From assembly GCA_012976225.1 (NCBI GenBank), contig JAAVVG010000016.1, positions 186,001-250,000 on the forward strand: DNA of 64,000 nt, in the 5' to 3' direction. The position numbers were made by a program, and so were the translations under genes. Positions 8,961-21,316 of this stretch are shown here, one piece after another. This stretch comes from Golubevia sp. BC0850 (Eukaryota; Basidiomycota; Exobasidiomycetes; Golubeviales; Golubeviaceae). Positions within the stretch are counted from its first letter, which is position 1; every line of letters starts with the position of its first letter. The notes beneath the pieces are model-generated. The model worked only from the letters and a program-made list of their open reading frames with translations. It was not told where the DNA came from and made no database searches.

Positions 8961-10994
8961 CTAACTAGATTTGCTTCCATAAACCACCTCACTTTCACCT
9001 AATGGTTGAGCCTTGAAGTCCATCGCACTCGTCCTACCCTCAGTGAAGCTTGCACCGAAAGGCGAAAGTGATTGATCTAAGGTCGTACTCGGAAGTGAAT
9101 AGAGATTTGATGGAACCGAGGTTAAGAAGAGACGACGAAGCGCATCTTCAGCTGCCTGGTGATTCAGAAAAATGAGAAATGAAGGAGTTGAAGATGAAGA
9201 AGAGGATTGAGTGAAGGAAAATGCGGTAGAACGTAAGGGAGAAGAGGGGAGAGTGAAGGGTCTCAAGGTCAGATTCTACATCGACTAGAGGAACGAGGTA
9301 TTCTTAGCGATCAGCAGAGTGGAATCTACTCTAAGCTGAGACGAGTAAAATTGCTGGAAAAAAGCTTCCCGGATCTCCTAAGGAAGGAAGTCTAGTTTTT
9401 CTCTAATCCTTCTGCTCGAGGAGCTCCCCAGTCCACTTCTTCTTGCCAGCCAATTCTCTATTTCCCAACTGTTGCAATTCCGCCACTCTCACCCAAACCG
9501 CCCCCCGCTTGCCTTCCAAAAACTCACTCTAAATTCAGCCATCCTAATACTGCTTCCATTCCCCTCTCCCAATTTGACCTCTCCAGAATAAACTCCCACC
9601 ACGAAAAGAGGACTATAACTCAATCTTCCAGTCTCTGCCAAAAGTCTACTCTGAGGTCTTTCCTTTCCATACTTCTCACAAGTTGAGGACAGGACTCTCT
9701 TTGGATTTGAGAATTTGAGGAAAGGAGCTAAAGAAGGAGTTGGAGAAGAAGATGAGATAATGCTGTGGGAAGAAGAAGCAGTTGGGTTGGTTGAGGTTAA
9801 AGTTGTCGGTAAACGTGATAGGAAACGAGTTTGAATAAAAGTTCGCACTGCTGGTAGACCCTGTTTTTGGTGCAAGAGAGAGAAGAAGAGGAAGGAAGGG
9901 AAGAAGTTGGGGAGAGTTAGAAGTTGAAAGAGTTTGGTGGGAAAGGTGACGACTGTATGCGTCGAAATTTGAATCCCACAGTTGATTTCAAGCTTCTTAA
10001 TTACTGAAAGAGTAAAATTTTGACAAAAGCAGCTCACAACAAGACGAGACTTGCTCCGTCTCTACTTCGTTTTAGAATATGAGGAGGCAAGCTCTCTACT
10101 CCCAAGATTACCAGCTCCACTCTGCCCCAAACCCTGGTTCTAATACCACAAAGATCTTGTATCACTCACCAGTTCTTGAAAGACAACAGCAACCAAAGCT
10201 TTCATAGCCTCACTAGCAACCTGACTACTAGTCAATTTCTTCTCAAAAGATTTCCCACCATGATTCTTATCCACTCCGAGTACTTGAGCCTCTCTATCCC
10301 ATCTAAGAGTTCCATTTGCAGAGCTAGTGTTTAGTCCCATTTCAGCAGCAACATCTGCAGAGGTTGAAGGTCCAACATGAGCAGAAAGTGCAGCTTTCAA
10401 GACTCTAGTCGGTAAATGTGGGTATTTGGAATGCAAGAATTCAGTTCCTATTAAACCCAGAATTGAATTTCCAAGAGTTGAAAGCTGAGCATTGTGTTTT
10501 GGTTTTGTGGTAGGAGATGTAGATTCATTTGGATAAGTTTGTTCCCAAAGAGTTACCAAACTGGGATGAGTACAAGCTCTTTCTACTGATTCTAACCTTC
10601 TAGAAACGATTTTGGGATCTAGATTTGAAGGTAGAAGACCTAGACGTGAGGCCAAGGTCGAAATTGAAGTCGGTTTTGATGGGAGAAGTGAAATGTAAAG
10701 TGAAGGATTGTTTCTGGCTAGAGGAGGAAGAGAATCGGCAGGAGAGGAGGAGGAGGAGGAGGAGGTAGAAGATAGACCGGAATTGGCTGAGGATGAAGAA
10801 GATGTGTTGAAGTTCCGACTCGGGGATGGAGGATTGGAAGTTGAGATAGAAGAAGAATTAGAAGTAGGAAGGCGACTTGAAGAGATGGAGATGCTTCTCC
10901 TTGAAATGTTAACTGCTCTCTTGATGCTTCCACTCGAATTAGCAAATGCTAAACTTCTGCTTATCGTTCGTTTCACTGAAGAAGAGCAACTCAT
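8961..10994 (-). CDS. MRPL3: mitochondrial ribosomal protein mL44 (MRPL3), RNase III-like
   Basis: Three exons, 10994-10170, 9860-9528 and 9155-8961, join in frame to about 450 residues. The N-terminus is Ser/Arg-rich, as expected of a mitochondrial presequence. Residues about 100-290 are the RNase III-like fold (LESVERACTHPSL, LSTLGNSILGLIGTEFLHSK, then EAMKALVAVVFQELGLPAV). Exons 2-3 carry the double-stranded RNA-binding domain (VVGVYSGEVKLGEGNGSS, then MAEFRAAEDALRRLFLT across the junction). The RNase III acidic catalytic signature is not evident, as in mL44, which is a structural protein of the large mitoribosomal subunit. Length and order match fungal mL44. True RNase III is the alternative, but the degenerate catalytic motif argues against it. 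Confidence 0.8.
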
Positions 10995-11061
10995 GATCGT
11001 CTTGAAGAGAGTGATGGTTTTGCTGAGAAGATTCTTGGGGCTGGAAAATTCTTCGCGCTGA

Positions 11062-11930
11062 TAGAGAGAAGCAGCAACACTGCAACAACGGTGCTGAAAT
11101 TCCCTTCTTCACACTTTGCTTTCAAATTCGGAGGAATCTAATTTCTGATAGAGAAAGTTCAGGATGACAAGGGGAAGAGGTAAGCTAAGAGTGTTGCTCT
11201 CATGCTTCGCGGTTCGCCCCCTATGCTGGCCGCCACCCCTTTGTAAGTCTGTATGTAGTCTCTACTCAGAAGCCTACAGCAACGCTCAGCTTCAGTTCTG
11301 GGGACAGCGGGACAGGATCCCTCGGTAGGAGGTTATGGACACTACTCTGAATCAATGGCATTTCTGCAAGCAGGCAGCTTGTGTCCCGCCATGTCAGCAC
11401 TTTCTTGCCTCACAATCAAATCAATGATCAAAGAAGAAGCTTGAATGGAATAGAATGTTTGCGGTTCCGTGAATAGGCTTCGGTGAAGTAATAAGAATAC
11501 TGCAGAGAAAGAATTTCAAGGATATGTTAGGAATGGTGAAAGAGATGCAAGAGGAGTCAGAGATTGAGGAAAGGGACTCATGGAAGAAGGAAAGAAGAAA
11601 AAGAAAGGAGATAAGAACATCACAGACACAAAGGCGAATAAGATAAATGGGAGAGAGAAAAGTAAGGAAGAAAAGTCATGACTTCTAGGGAAGAGAGGGT
11701 TTCGACTGTTGCAATTGAGTAGTGGCTTTTTGGATTTCAGTGGAAATATTAGTGGTCTGAAAATGATAACCGAATTAATGATCTTCCCTGGTTAAGAAAG
11801 TGAAAGTGATCCCCTTTCCCTTGATAGCTTGCTGAGCTTCCCTTCTTGCCCTTTCCCACGTAGCCCACTTATAAGCATTGGCTAAAGGGGTCTCAGCGTT
11901 CCGATTTGTGGGTTCTTTCCAACTTTGAAT
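11062..11930. other. intergenic, no gene seen
   Basis: About 870 bp have no open frame of note. The left part is the upstream region of mL44. From 11400 to 11700 the plus strand is strongly purine-rich (many gaa/aag runs). No RNA gene or repeat was recognised. Confidence 0.4.
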
Positions 11931-11936
11931 GCTCTT

Positions 11937-13281
11937 CTAGGATTCAGGTAGAGCAGAAGAGACTAAAAGTTGGGCTGAAATAGATTCTGGAAGGAGAGTA
12001 GCAACTTCGTTGTCATCGATTAATTGAATTGACTTGACGTTAGGAGGAAACGTTATCTGCAAGTCGATATCCTTGCACTCCAACCGATGAAATACACAAG
12101 ATGAATCTACACACAGAGTCTCTAAATCTGTGAGACTTGAATAATCAAACCAATCGCTACTTTTATCCCGTGTTACTCCGAAACCAAAAGCATCTAAGTG
12201 CTTCAGAGTTGATGAAGAATTGGAAAGACCTCGCATAAGAACTTTGAATGGAATTCTATTAACATCTGAAGGATTAGCACTGGAGGAAGTTTCTACGCGT
12301 AGTTAGAATTCTTTGACAAACGTTTCTTCTAGTCTCTACGCTCCAGGCTTTTCATTTACTGAATCATAAGAGAATAACACCCTGAACTTGAGGATTTTGA
12401 CTCTAGATGTGCCTTCAAGGTGCTGTTGGTAAGATTGAAAGAATTCATAAAAGATTTTCCTGGTAGACTGAAGCCATGTTTAGTTGTCTTCAAGGCTGGG
12501 TAAGAATAAAAGGATCCGAATAAAGTTTCTGGCAGAACGTTGAGGTAAATTGAAAGCTTGACTTTTCAACGATAAGGTCTCGAGTGATGAAAGATAACTA
12601 GGAGAGTTGATAGAACGCAAAGGAAAACCAGCGATATAATTTGTTTGAAGAGACCCTACTCTGGGCATTGCGTTCAAAATGACTCCTTTTAAGTGAGACA
12701 GATAATTGGAAAGTCTACTAGACTCTTCTGAGGTCACAGGCATTTTTCCTTCTGCTAATCCACTGATCTTTGCTGCGAATTTCTTCTCCAATGGCGGTAG
12801 GCCGTAGCGGATTCCGAGGCACTCCATGAATGGTTCAGCGACGATTCGAGGGATGGATTGATTGAGGGTATCCAAAGCAAAAGTGACTGATCCAGTGTGT
12901 TCTCCAGCTGACGGATGGCTCTTGAGGAACCTGAGGAAAGAAGCCAATTGGGAAGTGTCGAGCGTCACATCGTTCAAGAGGAATGGCATGAACAGTTGGA
13001 AGCTCCATTTCGAGACCAATGCCAAGGACTTGAAAGTATGACGAGTCAATCTGAATGAACAAAGCGATAGTAAGTTATTGAGCAGAAGGCATTCGACCTC
13101 GATTCATCCCACTCATGACTCACCTCTTCGCTCTCTCTCTTTGGCCTGTTTGGTGCCCGTCGTTCCTTCAACGTAAGCCCATCGTAGAATCAGACGCAAA
13201 CCTCTTCTGGGATGTTACTGAAATTCCGTGGAGCTTGTTTGCTGATCAAAGCCATTATTCGATGTTGTGGACTCGTGGTTG
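11937..13281 (-). pseudogene. F-box/LRR-like family member, frame broken near the start
   Basis: The start is MALISKQAPRNFSNIPEEVC (first ATG near 13270), a good F-box opening. Continuation as LILRWAYVEG needs a one-base shift; the straight frame stops immediately. A gtgagt donor follows, and the next exon (about 13049-12480) has LTRHTFKSLALVSKWSFQLF, the rest of the F-box, then leucine-rich sequence. Further exon-like blocks lie at 12476-12370 (SLPGKSFMNSFNLTNSTLKA) and 12296-11937 (IPFKVLMRGLSNSSSTLKH). By family precedent such proteins recruit substrates to SCF ubiquitin ligases. The frame change may be real decay or a base-call error; otherwise the model is well preserved. Confidence 0.5.
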
Positions 13282-13596
13282 GAAATTTGGAACTTGGAAG
13301 TCGGAATGTTTCTCAATTCTCGATTCTCAAACTTCTTCCTTCCTAACCAAATGAGTCTTCCCTCCTCAAGCAGTTTCACAGTTTGGATATCTTCAAAGAA
13401 AAAAAAAATCGACATAAGGTCAAGCAAAAGTTGGTGTTTGAGGAGCCCCTAATTTCTATTTTTTTTCTTATCATCGCAGTCCGGAACTCCTTCCGATCCA
13501 ACACTCTCCTTTCTCCCTCTCCCTCCTTTCTCTCATCTTCCTCTTTCTTCTCTACCTTAATTTTAACTTTCTTTTACAAACTTTCCAGGCTCTCAA

Positions 13597-14132
13597 ATGC
13601 AACCTCTAACCTCCAAATCCCCCTCAACTTCAATCTCATCCGTAATCTACTTGGGAGATGCCCTTCAACAAACTCTTGTGAACCTTCTAGGTTTCTCCCT
13701 AGTCTTACTAGTCTTACCCTTAGCTATAATCTTCCATACCTTTCCAGGAAGTTTCAGAGGTGTTCCAAGTTGGGTGACTCAGCGTGTCAGTATCCCAACC
13801 AAAAGGGAGATAAGCAGATGATAAGAAATGCTACTAATTCAAATCTCTTCTTTTCAAATCTCTTTGAACTAGTGGTGGGATCTATGTGACATTTTAGAAG
13901 AAGATTGTGAACCTGGGGTTTACTCTGTTACTAGGAAGTTGTTGAGGTGAGTAGCTGTATCTGTGTCTACCATTCCAACGACTGAGCATTTTCACGAATG
14001 CTTCCTTTCTTTTGCCAAAATCATGTTTACAGAGTTGAAGAAAAACATAGACCGAGAATCCATAAGCCTAAATTGGAGAAGAATGACAGTGGGATTTGTT
14101 TGGTTGAACTGGGTAGAGATGGTGGCGAATAA
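13597..14132 (+). CDS. small single-pass membrane protein
   Basis: Three exons, 13597-13785, 13873-13946 and 14033-14132, join in frame to about 121 residues. Residues 26-50 (ALQQTLVNLLGFSLVLLVLP and following) form one strong membrane segment. After it come FPGSFRGVPSWVTQR, a short acidic cytosolic-type stretch (WWDLCDILEEDCEPG) and a basic tail (VEEKHRPRIHKPKLEK). The first donor is a weaker gtcagt; the second is gtgagt. No family is recognised. Length and topology suit a tail- or signal-anchored organelle protein, but there is no functional clue. Support rests on consistent splice phases. Confidence 0.45.
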
Positions 14133-14668
14133 GGTTCTTCGAACTTTGACTCGGGTGAATATTCCATCTTCTTCTCAAGAGGTGGGATGATCTGAGTATG
14201 AGTCTTAGAGATGAAAATTTGGGGTATCAAAGAGGAGACAAACGCTGAAAAGAAATTCTCAAGTCCGTTTCGTCGTCTTCTCTCAATCTCAGACTTCAAG
14301 AATCTTCGAACAAAGTACAAGCCCTCAACTTTCTCTTGGTATCCTACATTTCTTCTGTAACAATAACTCTCTTGTATTTCACGACTTTCTCAAGTTTTAT
14401 CGCACTTCAAATAGACTCTCTCTCTCTCTCTGTGTCGTTTCCCAAGAATCTTTTGTCTCTCTCTCTCTTGACATCTCACTTTTAATGACATCTTTTACGA
14501 TTCTGTTCTAATTCTTGAAGGTCAAACTCTCGTTTGAAGTCCTAATACTCCAATCTGACATCGAAGATTGATTTGCCAAAAAATAATCAATTCTGCGTTT
14601 ATCTATAAATCCTGTTCTGTTCTCCCCTTTCCCCTTCCTCTCCTTTTCCATTTCCCATTCATCTCTCA

Positions 14669-15535
14669 TCACTCCTCCAACACTCTCCTGGCACCCTCCA
14701 CAATCAACCTATGTTCAACCTCTGCAACCTTAACTTTCAAACTCTCCAAAGTTTCACCTTCTTGCATTTTGATCTCTTCCGTCACAATTGGCATTCCTCT
14801 ATCGACTTCAGCCACAACTTTATGAATCATAACCCCAGTAGTATCATCCTTAAGTTTTCCATCTTGAAAAGCTTTGAAAGCTCTCTCAATAGCTTGAGCT
14901 CCATCGAATTGAGAAGGTAAAGCAGGATGAAGATTAATGCATGGAATTGGTTTGCTTGAAGCTTTTGAAATAATTTCAAGGAAATTCGGAGATAATATAT
15001 GCATAAATCCTGCCAGGATTATTAGATCTGGTAGCTCGTTGATCTGTGATTCTGATTCTCCTTCAGCTTCACCTTGACCTTCAGCTGAAGTAGAGGTAAA
15101 AGTTGAAGATTCTCTCTCTTTACCCTTTCCATCTTCACCTTGACACCAATCTGAACTCCTACCTTGTCCACCTTTCAAGACCTTTCTAGCTAAGACTTCA
15201 TCATAATCTTCTCTACTACCTCCTGCTCGATTCTGCCAGGTTTTCAAATTGAAGACTGTGGTTGGAACACCTCTGTTTGAAGCTCTAGTTAAGCCGTAAG
15301 CTGCTTTTCGATTTGATATGACTTGAGTGATTTGACAATGCGAAAGAGTTGTGGAGAGGGAATCTAGCAGAGCTTGAAGGTTGGAGCCTGTGGAAGATGA
15401 ACAGAGAAAGAAGTCAAGGTGAGAAGCAAGATGGAAGGATCATGCTCTGGCTGCTCTCTTGCTGTTGACTTTCTTACCTGAACCTGAAATTAAGACGACT
15501 ATCCTTTTCTTTTGTGAGGAATTGGTCGAGGTCAT
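14669..15535 (-). CDS. ADE8: phosphoribosylglycinamide formyltransferase (GART), purine biosynthesis
   Basis: Two exons, 15535-15478 and 15387-14669, give 258 residues. It transfers a formyl group from 10-formyl-THF to GAR, the third step of de novo purine synthesis in the cytosol. The N-terminal phosphate loop RIVVLISGSGSNLQALL spans the intron. LIILAGFMHIL, then INLHPALPSQFDG with the catalytic Asn and His, and DDTTGVMIHKVVAEVDRG with the catalytic Asp are all present. A hydrophilic insert of about 40 residues between QNRAGGSREDYDE and NELPDLIILAG lengthens the protein over the usual 200-215. A stand-alone enzyme is the expected fungal form. Confidence 0.92.
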
Positions 15536-15649
15536 TGTGATTTGACTTAATGGGTGTTTGGCTTTAAGTGTGTCGGCTTGCTTCTCTTTCTCCTTCCCAG
15601 GCCACTCTACTCTACTCTACTCTACTCTCATATCTGATCCTCAAGAATT

Positions 15650-17270
15650 ATGTCATCATCATCTTCAAGGAAATCCCATAAAAGCCATTCTCATAACCCG
15701 AAATCTGAAGGAGAACGAAGAGATCAAAGGTGGATAGCTCATGTTTCAGAGAAATTCGTTTCACCTTATTTTTCTGCTATGGATAGTCCAAATAGATTGA
15801 AAGTCAGTATCAACAAGCTACAGCTTCATTTCCCAGCCTTTATCTGCCAATTAGTCTTGAAAGCGGTAAAGAGAGAAATCTTCTTATTCCAACTTGAATC
15901 CTCCTCCCCTACCCTCCCCTCCATCTCTACTCTCTCTCTTTCTACTCCTATTCAATTCAGATCATTCCATCACTTTATCTTCCCAATTCAACTCTATCTT
16001 GGAACGGAAATCCACTTCAAGGGAGTCAGATCAATCAAATGTTGGAAACTTTACCTGAATCAAAACATGAAGTTCAGGTATTTGATTGTCAGATATTGGG
16101 AAGAGATAATCAAGGCCTAGGTCAGTTCACTTCCCATTCAGTCAGGTTGCATTTCACCAGAATCGAACAATATATCAATATCACCAAATTTCAGGAGACA
16201 GAGTTCGTAGTGGGATGTTGAAGTAGAGCTCAATCGTAGAAGATTGGAGGAGGGTAGAACAACACAAAGACTGAGCCGAGCTTCTGAGGCTCCTGAACAT
16301 GAGAGAAGGGAGCCATGAAATAGAACTGGACTCAGAAACATCTCGGAAAAGTTCTTGGAGAATTGGTCTCGGTTCAGAGTTCTAGGTGGCAAACCGAGAG
16401 AGCTCCAGCTTCCTTCCAAAAGATTTCAGATCTCCCAGCCCACCCCACAGAGCCCCTTCCAAAATCACAAATAAGAGAACTTCTGAAACCACAAGTAATT
16501 GACGCGAAAGAGAATCTCCTCTGAAACGTCGAAACCCAAAGGTTTCACCTCATCTCCATAGAAGTTTTGTTTCCATCTTTTCTCTAACTTTGGGGGGCGA
16601 AATCAAGAATGTTTTTCTTTCCTCTTTTCTCTTTACTCCTTGTTTCCGTTTCTTCTCTTCGATGATGGAATGTGAGTGAGGGGCTGAAGGAATGGAGAAG
16701 TAAACAAAGACTTTTCAAAAGGGCTCAAAAGCTTTCCAAAAGATCGATGGAGCTTATTAGAGCAGTATAAAGAGCCAACATTCGATTCGATTTCCTATGA
16801 TTTTTTTCTCATCTTTTCCCATTTTGTCGTTCTGATTTGTCGTTGTCGCTCTAACCCTCCCCTGTTCCTTCCCTCTTCTCTTCTCTTTTCTTTTCCTCTT
16901 CCCTTCCCCTTCCTTTTACTCACCTCTCTTTCTCTCACCTACACACGATTATCTCCCTCCTTCACCTCTTCAAGTCTCCTCAATTCTCCTAACCCTAACA
17001 GGTCTAGTAACCCATTCAACACCCTGTTCAATTCTAAACCTACCTATTTCAAACGCTCCTTCTTCAAATGCTTCAACCTCTAAACGGAAACTAGATCCGA
17101 GTTCAGGTCAAGATCCAGATATACCTCTCACTGCTTTGGGGAGACAATTCAATCAGGTTTTCATGTTGGTGAATTTACCCTCTGAAGCTGAAGGTGGGAT
17201 TAACATAAATTTTGAAGGTAGAGATGGAAGGTGGTGGATTAGGAATGATTGTTTTAGGTTTGTGGGATAG
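15650..17270 (+). CDS. NTF2-like mRNA export factor (NXT1/Mtr2 type), middle exon unresolved
   Basis: Exon 1 (15650-15802) encodes DQRWIAHVSEKFVSPYF and MDSPNRLK. Exon 2 (15961-16120) encodes IIPSLYLPNSTLSWNGNP, QINQMLETLPESKHEV and FDCQILG. The last exon (17002-17270) encodes ALGRQFNQVFMLVNLPSEAE and GRWWIRNDCFRFVG. These are the successive helices and strands of the NTF2 fold of p15/NXT, the small partner of the mRNA exporter Mex67/NXF1 at nuclear pores. Joining the three exons keeps frame but leaves an 881 bp intron and lacks the usual 'PSLLVTVSG' strand. One more short exon in 16121-17001 is therefore likely. NTF2 itself is less likely because of the C-terminal motif. Confidence 0.65.
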
Positions 17271-17900
17271 AGGTCAGAAAGGGTGGTGGAAAATTGGAGG
17301 ACAAGGTTAAGGGAAAGGGGGAAAGAGGTGGAAGAGTTGGGCTTTGTATTTTTAAGGTCGCGTTTTCTAGAATTTCAGATCTGCAGATTCTCAAGGGAAA
17401 ATATCGAATTACAGGATTGGAAAAGAGAGAGACCAAAAGAAGATCTCTCCTTGGTGTGCAATGATAAAGTCATGGTCAGAGTCGAACAATCGCGACCAAA
17501 TAGTGAGATCGGAGAAAGGAAGACATATGAATGAAAGAGTGAGCCAACGAAGAGTGTTATGGAAGTAGATATAAAGAGGAGGGAAAGAAAGGAAGAGTTG
17601 GAACAAGAAGTGACTTTACGGAGTGAAAGCGACGAATAGAGCAGGGAGAACCAGGAGAGAGAGAAGAGGAAGATGGCTAGACAGTGGCGAGGAAAGCATA
17701 GGATAGGCGTGAGGTTTGAGGCTGAAAGAGACGTTGAACTTTTAAAGACTTGTTTCATTCATTCTCTTCTCCATCTGGGTAGCAAGAAGAGAGTTGTGAG
17801 CCTGTAACCATTTCTTCTCGTCCATTTCTTTCAACTCGTACGAGCTACCATGCATAAATTTAAAATTGACCCCTTCCATTCTTTCATTCCCTTGTTCTAG
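17271..17900. other. intergenic, no convincing gene
   Basis: This lies between the 3' ends of convergent genes. A 127-codon hydrophobic frame exists on the minus strand (17375-17758), but it lacks family similarity and sits opposite purine-rich DNA, so I do not call it a gene. Confidence 0.4.
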
Positions 17901-19261
17901 TTAGTCGATGGGTATTTCACTTCTAACCCACTCTTTCATTGACCAGGCTAAACCTATAGAATCGTGAATGGAGGGAGTCTTCTCTGATGAGAGGCGGTTA
18001 GAGACATGCCTCTCTCTTAGACTTAAAATGCCCGAAAGGACCAGTCCAGCAATACAGGAGATTAGTGGAAGAATCATTGAACATGCCCAAGCTCCACTGA
18101 GTCTGTTTGGATCAGAAACCCATTCCCAATCATCATCAAGTTCTTCCGGTGGTGAATCATAGTCACCCTTAAATCTGGTAAACATCAATAACTCTAAGAG
18201 GACACAGAGAACCCCTGCGAAGAAGGTAGCAATCCTAGCTCGGGTGGACTCATCCAACGTGATTGGTTCCGGAAGATCAGGCTTGCGTTGAAGAGCAAAA
18301 ATAGGATTGGTAGGTTCAACCTCGATTTGAAGTTTGACGATGGTCTTTGGACCTTGAATAGGTTCTCCAGGTCTTCTAGTCTTCTCATTAACCTTCTCAA
18401 TCAAAGAATTGAGCTCGTCAGAAATTGGTCCTTGATCCCATCCGAAAAGACTCTGCGTGCCTATTAAATACCTGTTGCTGCTAGAGTCATCTTCTGCAAA
18501 GCTTTTTAAACCATTCTGAAGGGTGGAGGTAGATCTGATTAAGTTTGAGTCTTGAATTGGGTACATGTTTACAGCATAAGCTTTGGTTGTTTCTGACGAC
18601 GTCAACCAAGGAGGGATCTGTAAGTCTTGAGCTCTAGTATTCCACTCCGCTCTACTCATTTGATTGGAATTTTCAGTTCCGAATTTTCCATAAGTTTTGG
18701 AACCAGCACTTTGGATCTCTTAGTTAAGTCCGGTTCCAGGGACGAAATCCAGCGTTGACGAGGTCTTCCCTATCTAGTGCTGACCCGCCTCTCATACAAG
18801 GAGTGGCATCTGCGACCGAGTATAAAATGTGAGAAACAGGTCTAGGCAGTGCAAGCTGAAAGGAGAATGCTTTGGCCAGTCCCTGAGTGGAAGGCTCTCC
18901 CCTTAATGGAATTCTGAACCCGGTGATGAGAAGCTTAAATCTGGTGGATTTGGATCTAGTGGAACTCGAGATCTAACCAAAGGCTCTAAAGATCGAAGGG
19001 CCGAGAGTCAGAAGAGAACACATTCAGATCTTTGGTCAGTCTAACGAAAACGGTTCAGTGTTCTTGCTCACCTAGCGATCGTGGATCTTGACACGAGTCA
19101 CCGTTCGAAGTCAGATAATTGAGTGAGGTCCCATTCTGAAAAGTAAATTGGACTTCACGACAGGGAAGACGAGGCTGAGGTTCCGTTTCGGTAGATTGAT
19201 AACTTGGGGGACGACTTGCTTCGGTGAGTGAAGCATTTTCCCCTTGTTCGAAGAATGACAT
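17901..19261 (-). CDS. predicted two-pass membrane protein, 5' exons uncertain
   Basis: The secure part is 18659-17901, 252 residues, starting MSRAEWNTRAQDL. It has two membrane segments near the C-terminus, IATFFAGVLCVLLELLMF and WACSMILPLISCIAGLVLSG, separated by an acidic loop (SPPEELDDDWEW). The open frame extends upstream of this Met. A probable first exon at 19261-19074 begins MSFFEQGENASL, carries PPSYQSTETEP and ends at a gtgagc donor. One or more exons between 19070 and 18660 are not resolved, although frames such as PLRGEPSTQGLAKAFSF look coding. No family is recognised. The PPSY motif is a possible WW/NEDD4-type ubiquitin-ligase contact. Confidence 0.45.
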
Positions 19262-19702
19262 CTGGATGGAAAGAACTCGATCGTAAGATAGAGATGGAGA
19301 TGGTTTATTTGAGTGCAGGGAAAGTGGAAGGGATAGGGATGAAATCCTTCACGCATTGCATGTAAGACACGGATGCGCAGAGAATCTGGGCCGCCCCCAT
19401 TGAAACGCCTCGATTTGTTGCGTGTTCTGGGGAAAGGATCAGTCATCGTCTGCTGAATGTTCTGTTCCCAATTTGGTAAAGTTTGTCGGAGAGTGAAGAA
19501 TCGAAACTCGCTTGCAGAGGATGCGTCGCCAGAGTTTTGTGAATCAAAGAGGTGGAATGTTCTAGAGTGACCTTCGAGGAAAACACGAAGCCAACATGGA
19601 ACTAAACACTGGGAAGCAATTGATCCAAATTTTACTGTGAATTGTAGGAAGCAGTTCATTACAAAGATGACAACGTCTTTCTGCCAGCCTTGTCCAACCA
19701 TC

Positions 19703-20538
19703 TCACTTCTTGAATGGAGCTCCCCCCTCGACGTAGATGGCAACACCGTAGGAGGCTTCAGGCTTTCCAATGAACAGACAGCCTTTATCGTGATGAACAG
19801 AAGCAACTACAGCGTTGGGCCCGTTTGGAGGACAACTCTGATAGAGAGAGATGATGGATGGAGGGTCAAAATTCATGATTTTCAGGGGTGGGGTGGAAAT
19901 GAAACAGATCCTCTCGAACTCCTAGTTGCACTCACCTGATCTCTGGTGACGATGATGTCGGCGTTTGGTGCCATATATGGATTTGCGATAGCGTAGTTAT
20001 CTACTCCTCCAAAATTCGTAGGATAAGGTGCACAGCCGTAATCTCCAGAGTTGAACGGCTCGCATGACCCATCTGAAGTAGTTGGTCCTCCGTAGATGAA
20101 GCAAGTGCAATCGTGAGAGCAGGAATCATCGGGACAAATGTCTAGAGCTCCGTAGAAGCAAGGAGGCTGGTTTGCAATTGCCGAGCACGGCGAATTCTCA
20201 ATAGCGAAGCTGAAAAGGGGAGGAGGGGGATAGTGAAGTCAAGATCAGTAAAAGCTAAGGAAGCCGGGAATCGTTAGTTTGGTAGAACTTGTGTCAATAG
20301 AACTTTGTTGAATAGTCTTATCTCAGGGTAGCTCCTTGGTGATGGAAAGCTGAATGGGAGGATCTTACGTGTTGAGCTCTCCCTCGACTCTTCTGACGGC
20401 GAGCTCGCTCCCATTCTTGTGGAATAGTTCTGGTATCTCCACCATTTGAGCAGCTGAAGCGGCTGGACTGGCCGAAACCGAAACTACAGCAAAGAAGAGG
20501 GCTGCCAAAGCTGCTTTGAAAGTGCGAGAAGAGTTCAT
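19703..20538 (-). CDS. secreted cysteine-rich protein (192 aa)
   Basis: Three exons, 20538-20369, 20209-19936 and 19837-19703, join in frame. The N-terminus MNSSRTFKAALAALFFAVVS with following SASPAASA is a clear signal peptide. The mature part has ten cysteines (PPCFYG, DICPDDSCSHDCTC, GSCEP, YGCAPY, SCPPNG, KGCLFIG), an even number consistent with five disulfides, and no KR processing site after the signal. A minus-strand TATAAAG lies at 20651-20645, about 107 bp upstream. It is divergent from the secreted gene at 21317. Small size, cysteine content and lack of a known fold fit a candidate apoplastic effector or cell-surface protein. No family is recognised. Confidence 0.65.
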
Positions 20539-20644
20539 GTTGATGGATAGAAGAAGAGAGAGAGTCGGAAGGAGAAGAGTGATGAGACAGGAATGAGATA
20601 TGAGTAAAGTGCACAAAAAGAAAATTGTTTCTTTAGAGGCGGCT

Positions 20645-20651
20645 CTTTATA
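20645..20651 (-). promoter_or_regulatory. TATA box of the cysteine-rich gene
   Basis: TATAAAG on the minus strand, about 107 bp upstream of the ATG at 20538. Confidence 0.4.
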
Positions 20652-21247
20652 CTTTTTGGAGAGGACTGAAGGCGGCGGTATGATGAGTGGCAGATGTACA
20701 CGAGTCTTGACTTTTCTGCAAAGATTCTTTGAAGTGGTTGTACCAGACACTATCAGGGCCAGATTTTTTTTGATTGGAAACCACAGTGGAGCTTGGAGGG
20801 AAAGGTAAGGAGGGTGAATCGATGACCACCCAGCACTTTCCGGAACCAGGTCGGAACGGCGATTAAGGCCGCCCTCCTCCCGACAAGAACGAAACTGAGA
20901 AGAAACCGACCTTACCAGCTTATTACAGGCCAGGAAGGAGAGGGATGGCAGATAGACGATCAGACTTCATCAGGTGGTGTCGCATTCAGCCCTCGGTTCC
21001 GCGGTCGCCCCTTGATTCGTTCACCACCCGGACATTTCTCTCTCAATGGAACAAACTCTTGTCGCCTCCTACATAACGGCCGTCAGTATACGTCCAGCTG
21101 GCCAAGAAAATGAGTGGGTGGTGCAGATGAAAGAGAACCTATGGGCGTAATCATGTCACCACGATCTCTCCGTACTTGTGCAGAGGAAACCTACTCTAGT
21201 CGAAGACGGCAGCTTGTATCTCCACACCAGAAAATGCTGAATTCAAC

Positions 21248-21255
21248 TATAAATA
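21248..21255 (+). promoter_or_regulatory. TATA box
   Basis: A perfect TATAAATA 62 bp upstream of the ATG at 21317. A strong TATA suggests a highly inducible gene, in keeping with a secreted protein. Confidence 0.55.
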
Positions 21256-21316
21256 CGGGCTCATTCTTGAAGTCTCCTTCCCATTCTGCCTACCAATCTC
21301 TCCCTACGATCACAAG

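Noticed and set aside
10708-11061. Glu-rich plus-strand ORF (117 codons)
   Set aside because: Exact antisense of the Ser-rich N-terminus of mL44; a composition shadow.
17375-17758. Hydrophobic 127-codon minus ORF
   Set aside because: No family, no introns, sits in a 3' intergenic stretch opposite purine-rich sequence; chance ORF more likely.
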